From Ruminococcus sp. (GTDB lineage Bacteria > Bacillota > Clostridia > Oscillospirales > Ruminococcaceae), in NCBI GenBank assembly GCA_012718885.1, contig JAAYBK010000091.1, forward strand, positions 1 to 34,765: DNA of 34,765 nucleotides. Reading direction: 5' to 3'. The notes beneath the pieces are model-generated. The model was not told the origin of the DNA, did not search any database, and was given only the letters and a program-made list of their open reading frames with translations. Positions 29,162 to 34,765 of this stretch are shown piece by piece; position 1 is the first letter of the stretch, and every line of letters starts with the position of its first letter. The translations under genes and the position numbers were made by a program.

Positions 29162-29184
29162 GAATGAAGAGCATTCATTATACC
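29154..29184. repeat. perfect 13-bp inverted repeat
   Basis: GGTATAATGAATG-aagag-CATTCATTATACC. Confidence 0.9.
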
Positions 29185-29317
29185 TTATCCGAATGCCCTT
29201 GCAGATACGCAGATCTCAGATCTGCTCCCTGCATATCGGGCAATTATATCACAACGCTTCGCTTTTGTGGTATAATATATTCATAATATATACATTATTG
29301 TTACGGAGGAACTATAA

Positions 29318-29980
29318 TTGATCTACGTTACAGGAGACACACACGGAGATATAAGCAGATTCAAAGAACCCGGAATGAAAAAGCTCCGCAGCGGCGATAC
29401 CCTCATCATCTGCGGCGATTTCGGGTTCTTCTGGGACGGCTCACGTAAAGAGCAGTCCATTATAAAAAAACTTGCCTCGTAGGACTACACTATCGCCTTT
29501 GTTGACGGCTGTCACGAGAATTTCGATATCCTCGAAAAATACCCCGTTACCGAGTGGAACGGAGGAAAAGCCCGTATCATCGCCGGCAATATCGTTCACC
29601 TCATGCGTGGACAGGTCTATACAATCGAGGGCAAGAAGATATTCACCTTCGGCGGCGGCCACAGTCAGGATTTTGAGTTCCGCCATGACAGCGAATGGTG
29701 GGAGCGTGAGCAGCCTTCCCATGACGAGATACGTGAAGGTCTTGCCAACCTGGAAGCAAACAACAATACTGTTGACTATATCATCACCCACGAACCCCCT
29801 GCCTCATTGAAGGACTGCCTGAACGTTGACGTTCTTCAACGCCTTGAGGTACACGCTTTCTTCGAGGATATAATCAAGACCTGTACATATAAGAAATGGT
29901 TCTTTGGAAAATGCCATATCGATAAGCACATCCCCATAAAATTCTTTGCGGTATTCGGAAATGTTACGCCGCTTAAATAA
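29318..29980 (+). pseudogene. metallophosphoesterase interrupted by one in-frame TAG
   Basis: Single frame from TTG 29318 (after ACGGAGGA): MIYVTGDTHGDISRFKEPGMKKLRSGDTLIICGDFGFFWDGSRKEQSIIKKLAS*DYTIAFVDGCHENFDILEKYPVTEWNGGKARIIAGNIVHLMRGQVYTIEGKKIFTFGGGHSQD...ITHEPP...FFGKCHIDKHI; TAG at 29480-29482. Confidence 0.85.
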
Positions 29981-30028
29981 AATACAGCAATAAGTTACGG
30001 AAGCAGATACATCAACAGAGGTGATACT

Positions 30029-30904
30029 ATGACTCAGTACGGAACTAAGGTAAATATCGGACAAACAGAAATAAACATCCTTACAGAAGGAAACGGCAAT
30101 GCAACAATAGTTTTCATGGCAGGCTCTGGAATCGGCTGCCCTGCCCTTGAATACAAGCCCCTGTACCGCAGGATATCAGACAGATACAGGATCGCTGTTA
30201 TTGAAAAGGCAGGCTACGGTCTGAGCGGTCCTGCCCGCACACCACGAACAGTGGAAAATCTGGTAGAGGAAAGTAGAACAGCACTGAAGACTCTCGGCAT
30301 AGAACCGCCATACATTCTCGCTCCCCATTCCTATTCAGGTTTTGAGGCAATATGGTGGGCAAACACCTATCCTCAGGAGGTAAAAGCCATCCTCAGCATC
30401 GATATGGGACTGCCAAACATGATGAGCGCCCAGGCAAAGGAGATACCAGACCAAAAGAAAAAAGCAATGGTCGATCAGACAAGAAAGCTCATGAAGAGGA
30501 TTGCAAAACGTGGACTCCTTGCAAAGCTTCTTAGGAATAAAACTGTGAACGCCTCCGGTCTCCTTACAGGCAGCGAGCTGACTGATGAGGAAAAGCTGAC
30601 CTATGAGGAGGTCTATTACAAAAACGCTGCAAGTGAAGCAGTTTTTGAAGAATCCGTCCTTGCTGCGGAAAACGCCGAAAAGGCCGGAAACACCGGCTAC
30701 CCTTCCTGCCCTGTCTGCTTTATCGTTAGCAATATGAAAGTACCTGTGAAGGCTCTGACCTGGCAGCAAGCAGCAAAAGATTATGCCGGAAATTGTAAGG
30801 ATCAGGAGATACACCTCCTCAACGAAGACCATATGATGTACACTAAAATACCTGATAAAATGATAAGCATTTTCACAGATTTTCTTAGCAGACACAATAT
30901 ATAG
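30029..30904 (+). CDS. alpha/beta hydrolase
   Basis: IVFMAGSGIGCPALEYKPLYRRISDRYRIAVIEKAGYGLSG, YILAPHSYSGFEAIWWANTYP, C-terminal HLLNEDHMMY. Confidence 0.9.
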   Translation: MTQYGTKVNIGQTEINILTEGNGNATIVFMAGSGIGCPALEYKPLYRRISDRYRIAVIEKAGYGLSGPARTPRTVENLVEESRTALKTLGIEPPYILAPHSYSGFEAIWWANTYPQEVKAILSIDMGLPNMMSAQAKEIPDQKKKAMVDQTRKLMKRIAKRGLLAKLLRNKTVNASGLLTGSELTDEEKLTYEEVYYKNAASEAVFEESVLAAENAEKAGNTGYPSCPVCFIVSNMKVPVKALTWQQAAKDYAGNCKDQEIHLLNEDHMMYTKIPDKMISIFTDFLSRHNI

Positions 30905-30910
30905 TAATAA

Positions 30911-31270
30911 AAGGCAGCTCCGTAAGCGTGATGCCTATATAGCTGTATATGTTGATTACTCGGAGAAAACCTTTCTGAGGAAAGGTTCTTCCCCAAACCC
31001 CTTTCCAAAGACTTTTAATCTTAATTTTCCCCAGATAGGGCGCACGCAAGTAAAAAAGCCCATGTAATAATACATGGGTGCGCCCTATCTGGGGAAAATT
31101 TAAAACTGAAAGTTTTAGGAAGGGAGTTTGAGGGTGACTCCCCGCAGTGCGGGGAGATGTCACGCAGTGACAGAGGAGACCGCCTCCGTCAGAGGAACCC
31201 TTTTTCAAAAGGGTTTCCCTCAATATCTAACGTATACAGCTATATAAACATCACGCTTACTGAGCTGCTT
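30911..31270. repeat. ~360-bp imperfect palindromic intergenic element (MITE-like or large structured repeat)
   Basis: Outer arms 30911-30953 and 31229-31270 are inverted copies with few mismatches (core GTAAGCGTGATG..TATATAGCTGTATA). Inner arms 31021-31045 and 31078-31103 are near-perfect (TTAATTTTCCCCAGATAGGGCGCAC). Confidence 0.85.
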
Positions 31271-31332
31271 TTTCCGCATAATCAGACATATTTCGTCATA
31301 GACTATATCATCAACAGAATCGAGGTATAGCT

Positions 31333-31803
31333 ATGAAAAAAATCAAATGGACAGATCTTATAATATTCATCGTCACCGCAGAGCTTGTGGGAACGCTGTC
31401 AGCGCTACTCTCCGGACAGTACAGGGACATTTTCAGCGAGCTGAACAAGCCTCCGCTGTCGCCTCCGGCAATATTATTTCCTATAGTATGGGCAATTCTC
31501 TACGCACTCATGGGAATAGGAGCATATCTTGTATACGTCTCTGAGGACAGCGGCGTCAGGACATTCTCGCTGCGTGTTTATATATTGCAGCTTGCAGTCA
31601 ATTTCTCCTGGAGCATAATCTTCTTCCGTTTTGAGCTTCTCGGACTTGCGGCAGTTGTTGCTGTTATCCTTGCGGTTCTGGTAGCAGTCATGGTTCGGGC
31701 ATTTTACCTTACACGGCCGCTGGCAGCATATATCAACCTGCCATATCTTGCATGGAGCATTTTCGCTTCATACCTTGCAATTGGCAATGCAGTCCTGAAT
31801 TGA
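31333..31803 (+). CDS. TspO/MBR family protein
   Basis: Five TM segments; LNKPPLSPPAILFPIVWAILYALMGIGAYLVY, QLAVNFSWSIIFFRFELLGLA. Confidence 0.93.
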   Translation: MKKIKWTDLIIFIVTAELVGTLSALLSGQYRDIFSELNKPPLSPPAILFPIVWAILYALMGIGAYLVYVSEDSGVRTFSLRVYILQLAVNFSWSIIFFRFELLGLAAVVAVILAVLVAVMVRAFYLTRPLAAYINLPYLAWSIFASYLAIGNAVLN

Positions 31804-31832
31804 TTGGCAATTTTTTTACCATATATTTTGCA

Positions 31833-31861
31833 TTGATTTAACGAATATCCTCTGCTATAAT
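31833..31861 (+). promoter_or_regulatory. putative sigma-A type promoter for the 18-codon ORF
   Basis: TTGATT (31833-31838)-17 nt-TATAAT (31856-31861), TGC immediately before the -10. Confidence 0.65.
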
Positions 31862-31864
31862 AGA

Positions 31865-31884
31865 ATTATCCCAAGAGGGATAAT
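31865..31884. promoter_or_regulatory. perfect 8-bp dyad overlapping the predicted transcription start
   Basis: ATTATCCC-AAGA-GGGATAAT. Confidence 0.6.
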
Positions 31885-31904
31885 CCACACAGGAGGTAAA
31901 GACT

Positions 31905-31961
31905 ATGTGCTGCAATAACATATGGAAGCTTCTCTGCAAGCTCTTCGGCTTAGGCTGCTGA
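31905..31961 (+). CDS. candidate 18-aa cysteine-rich hydrophobic peptide (MCCNNIWKLLCKLFGLGC), missing from the ORF track
   Basis: ATG...TGA, AGGAGG at 31891-31896 with 8-nt spacing, own promoter upstream and own terminator 6 nt downstream. Confidence 0.6.
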   Translation: MCCNNIWKLLCKLFGLGC

Positions 31962-31967
31962 TATGAG

Positions 31968-31999
31968 AAACTCCCCCGGTGCTTACGGGGGAGTTTTTT
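31968..31999 (+). terminator. Rho-independent terminator after the 18-codon ORF
   Basis: AAACTCCCCCG-gtgctta-CGGGGGAGTTTTTT. Confidence 0.88.
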
Positions 32000-32003
32000 C
32001 TAT

Positions 32004-32561
32004 TCAATTCTCATTATACGGAATATCCTTAGCCTCTCTTATATCCTCAGGCTCAGGATGAACATCATTATCCTGTGATAAAGGACGCTTACTGCGTATC
32101 ACCCTTAACTCCAGGGGATGAAATTCAGGATAGCCGTGCTGAGCACTTACATATCGTTTCTTTTTCTCATGGAGATATGCAATATAACCATTAAAGGCAA
32201 ATAACGCCCATACAGGAATGATCGCAAAGGCTGCTTTTTCATTTATAAGCAACAGCAGCATAAGCGACGCAATAGCCGGACATATAAGACTTTTACGCCA
32301 TATCACAAGTATTACAGCTAAGATCAGGTATATGCCCGCTATTATAAAAATCTTGTTTACAAACATTTCTGTGATCTCGATAATCAGATATACGAAATTA
32401 CAAAAAAGGAAAAAAACGCGATATAACTGCATTTTCTTATTATATTCAAGACAAACAGTTCTGACAGTCTCATATTCATTTACAGCCTGCTTGAATTCCC
32501 AGGCCTTTTCCTCATCACATTCGATCACAAACTGATGATAAGCTTCTTCCGGAAGAGTCAT
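32004..32561 (-). CDS. hypothetical membrane protein
   Basis: 185 aa with several central hydrophobic segments (LFCNFVYLIIEITEMFV, IFIIAGIYLILAVILVIW, AFAIIPVWALFAFNGYIAYL) and a charged C-terminus; family not recognised. Confidence 0.75.
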   Translation of the reverse strand: MTLPEEAYHQFVIECDEEKAWEFKQAVNEYETVRTVCLEYNKKMQLYRVFFLFCNFVYLIIEITEMFVNKIFIIAGIYLILAVILVIWRKSLICPAIASLMLLLLINEKAAFAIIPVWALFAFNGYIAYLHEKKKRYVSAQHGYPEFHPLELRVIRSKRPLSQDNDVHPEPEDIREAKDIPYNEN

Positions 32562-32610
32562 ACTTATTCACCTTCTTAATTCGCATCAAGCATGAGAGGT
32601 CCTGCTGCTA

Positions 32611-33408
32611 TTATTTTTCGCAGCTGTGAATTACTTTGACCGGACATGCCTCCATGCACACGCCGCAGCCGGTACACTTCTCGTAATCGATAGCGGCATG
32701 GAAATTCTCGACCTTTATTGCCTCGTTAGGACACTTCTTCTCGCATATCTTACAGCCGATACAGCCGTTCTTACAGTTGAGCTTTGTCACCTTTCCGTTA
32801 TCCGCAGATGAACAGAGCACATCGATATGCTTAGCAAGAGGCTTTATCTCTATGAGCTGATTAGGACAGACTGCCGCACACTGTCCGCAGGCGCCGCAGA
32901 GTGCAGGAGTGACCTTTGCAACTCCGTTTTCAATGCGAATTGCCGAATGTTCGCAGACATTCATACAGTCTCCAAGTCCGATACAGCCATATTTGCACGT
33001 TCCGGTTCCGCCGTAGAATCTCTTGACGGCTTTGCAGGACTGAACTCCGTCAAAAACAAAAGCTGACTGAGTTGCGTTGCAGTCGCCGTTACAGTGAACA
33101 ACAGCGACCATAGGAACAACATCTGCTGCAGCAGTTCCGAGGATAGCTGCGATCTTTCCGGCAGCGTCTGCTCCTCCGGGACGGCAGAGGTTAGTGGGAG
33201 CACCCTTCTGTATTATTGCTGCCGCATAGTCGGCACAGCCTGCATATCCGCAGGCACCGCAGTTTGCCTGCGGGAGAGCCTCCCCTATTTTTTCTATACG
33301 CTCATCCACCTCAACGTGGAAGACCTTTGCGGCTACTGTCAGAAGAATACCGGCCATCATTCCGCAAAGTCCTACGATCAGCGCAGGTATAACATATGTC
33401 ATTATCAC
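32611..33408 (-). CDS. rnfB: Rnf electron transport complex subunit B
   Basis: ALPQANCGACGYAGCADYAAAI; ferredoxin-like clusters CGACGQCAAVCP, CIGCKICEKKCP, CTGCGVCMEACP. Confidence 0.95.
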   Translation of the reverse strand: MIMTYVIPALIVGLCGMMAGILLTVAAKVFHVEVDERIEKIGEALPQANCGACGYAGCADYAAAIIQKGAPTNLCRPGGADAAGKIAAILGTAAADVVPMVAVVHCNGDCNATQSAFVFDGVQSCKAVKRFYGGTGTCKYGCIGLGDCMNVCEHSAIRIENGVAKVTPALCGACGQCAAVCPNQLIEIKPLAKHIDVLCSSADNGKVTKLNCKNGCIGCKICEKKCPNEAIKVENFHAAIDYEKCTGCGVCMEACPVKVIHSCEK

Positions 33409-33417
33409 TGCACCTCC

Positions 33418-33996
33418 TTAATTGAACAGTCCCGAAAAGCCCATGAAGCTTACGGAAACTATAGAGGCTGCAATGAGAGTTGCAGGCACGCCCTTGAAAG
33501 TCTCTGGAATGTCAGCGTACTCCATTTTCTTTCTTACGCCGGAGAATATCACCAGTGAGAGCATAAATCCAAGTCCGCCGCCGAGAGCGTTGACTATGGA
33601 TTGAACAAAGCTGTAGCCATTGTCGATATTGAGAACAGTTACACCGAGAACGGCGCAGTTTGTAGTGATAAGGGGCAGGTACACACCAAGGGAGCTGTAT
33701 AGCGAGGGTATGCACTTTTTCAGCATAGTCTCAACGAGCTGTACAAACAGGGCGATGACCATGATGAATACAACCGTATCCAGATATTCCAGCTCATTCG
33801 GCACAAGTATACCGTGGTGTATGGGATATGTTACCAATGTGGCGCATATCATAACGAATGTTACCGCAAGTCCCATTCCTGTGGCACTGTCAAGCTTTTT
33901 TGAAACGCCGAGGAAGGGGCATATTCCCATGAATTTTGAAAGCACGAAGTTGTCTGTCAGCATTGCTGCCAGAAGTATTATCATCAGACTTTTCAC
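33418..33996 (-). CDS. rnfA: Rnf electron transport complex subunit A
   Basis: TDNFVLSKFMGICPFLGVSKKLDSATGMGLAVTFVM; LPLITTNCAVLGV. Confidence 0.95.
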   Translation of the reverse strand: MKSLMIILLAAMLTDNFVLSKFMGICPFLGVSKKLDSATGMGLAVTFVMICATLVTYPIHHGILVPNELEYLDTVVFIMVIALFVQLVETMLKKCIPSLYSSLGVYLPLITTNCAVLGVTVLNIDNGYSFVQSIVNALGGGLGFMLSLVIFSGVRKKMEYADIPETFKGVPATLIAASIVSVSFMGFSGLFN

Positions 33997-34667
33997 TGAC
34001 AGTCACCTGCCTTTCCGCAAGTCTCAGCATGGGGACATCCGCTGCACCCAAGTTCCTGAGGAGGCTTTTTGTTAGAGAGCTTGTTTACAGCTGCGATTAT
34101 CACGCCCAGGGTGAAAAATCCGCCGGCAGGCATGATGAAGAGCAGCATAGGATTGTCGTGGATGACTGGGATATCCATTCCCATCCACTGACCTGCTCCG
34201 ATGATCTCACGTATCGAACCCATGAGGAAGAGAGCAAGTGTAAATCCGATACCCATTCCTATGGCATCACAGGCTGAGGAGACTACTCCGTTCTTGCTTG
34301 CGAACATCTCAGCTCTTCCGAAGATAATACAGTTTACAGTTATGAGAGTGAGATAGATGCCAAGGCTGTCATAGAGGTCAGGCACGAAGCCCTCCAGCAG
34401 GAAGCCGATAAGGGTAACGAAGCTTGCTATGATAACTATGAATGAAGGGATACGCACCTTGTCCGGGATAACCTTTCTCAGTGCAGAAATAACTATATTT
34501 GAGCCCAGCAGTACGAATGTGGTCGCAAGACCCATACCGATACCGTTTTTAGCCTGAGTAGTAACTGCAAGGGTAGGACACATTCCCAGCAGCATTACCA
34601 GAGTGGGGTTCTCTTTGATTATGCCCTTTGTGATCTCGTGTCCGAGAGACATTTTCTTATCTGCCAC
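33993..34667 (-). CDS. rnfE: Rnf electron transport complex subunit E
   Basis: ENPTLVMLLGMCPTLAVTTQAKNGIGMGLATTFVLLGSN; LTLITVNCIIFGRAEMFA. Start placed at GTG 34667 (ORF track begins at 34715, inside rnfG). Confidence 0.93.
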   Translation of the reverse strand: MADKKMSLGHEITKGIIKENPTLVMLLGMCPTLAVTTQAKNGIGMGLATTFVLLGSNIVISALRKVIPDKVRIPSFIVIIASFVTLIGFLLEGFVPDLYDSLGIYLTLITVNCIIFGRAEMFASKNGVVSSACDAIGMGIGFTLALFLMGSIREIIGAGQWMGMDIPVIHDNPMLLFIMPAGGFFTLGVIIAAVNKLSNKKPPQELGCSGCPHAETCGKAGDCQ

Positions 34668-34765
34668 TGAGTATCGCCTCCTTGTTCTCGTTATATACAT
34701 CCATTGCAGCAGCAACGGCCTTTCTCATTCCCTTTGAGGAGAATGTAGCTCCGCTTATAGCGTCA
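34657..34765 (-). CDS. rnfG: Rnf electron transport complex subunit G, C-terminal fragment
   Basis: DAISGATFSSKGMRKAVAAAMDVYNENKEAILSGR*; DxxSGAT is the covalent-FMN motif of RnfG/NqrC. Continues beyond the window. Confidence 0.88.
   Translation of the reverse strand, partial: DAISGATFSSKGMRKAVAAAMDVYNENKEAILSGR

Noticed and set aside
29480-29482. Amber recoding (stop-to-sense, e.g. pyrrolysine)
   Set aside because: Other genes in the window terminate at TAG, and no recoding element or Pyl machinery is visible.
30335-30895. 186-aa minus-strand ORF
   Set aside because: Antisense to the alpha/beta hydrolase, whose Ser motif and C-terminal His are recognisable.
30885-31223. 112-aa minus-strand ORF across the intergenic palindrome
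   Set aside because: Lies in a large inverted repeat with nested hairpins; no SD or family signal, so likely an artefact.
1-34765. CRISPR array, tRNA/rRNA, transposase, phage or toxin-antitoxin locus
   Set aside because: No regular direct repeats, cloverleaf genes, integrase or transposase motifs, or recognisable TA pairs were found by reading. A tRNAscan, Rfam and defence-finder run would be needed to exclude subtle cases.

Overview
The window is a dense, mostly housekeeping chromosomal segment. Codon usage, gene order and protein families suggest a Gram-positive clostridial genome, probably Ruminococcus/Oscillospiraceae-like; this taxonomy is inference. The minus-strand left half carries a partial metallophosphoesterase, thrC, the yraN-rnhB-rbgA-lepB-lepB-rplS block, a methyltransferase, a TIGR03936/TIGR03960-type radical-SAM pair, cdd and a DUF896 protein. 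A plus-strand block follows: SDR reductase, HD hydrolase, LTA-synthase-like sulfatase, FlK-like thioesterase and HtrA-like protease. Next come addAB (minus), a tandem GH25 protein (minus), an RluA-type pseudouridine synthase (+), tyrA (minus), an amidase-SH3 protein (+), a DacF-like protein (minus), an interrupted metallophosphoesterase (+), an alpha/beta hydrolase (+), TspO (+), a small membrane protein (minus), and rnfG(partial)-E-A-B (minus). No rRNA, tRNA, CRISPR array or transposase was seen. The observations most worth a second look are: (1) an unannotated, apparently self-contained 18-codon gene (MCCNNIWKLLCKLFGLGC) with its own promoter, dyad at +1, Shine-Dalgarno and terminator; (2) a ~360-bp imperfect palindromic intergenic element whose right arm carries an extra ~62-nt hairpin-rich insert; (3) a DacF-like protein with all three penicillin-binding catalytic motifs altered; (4) a tandem GH25 protein whose second domain has lost the catalytic D-x-E; (5) two interrupted genes, a yraN frameshift and a metallophosphoesterase amber codon. 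All functional assignments come from reading the sequence. No database search was run.
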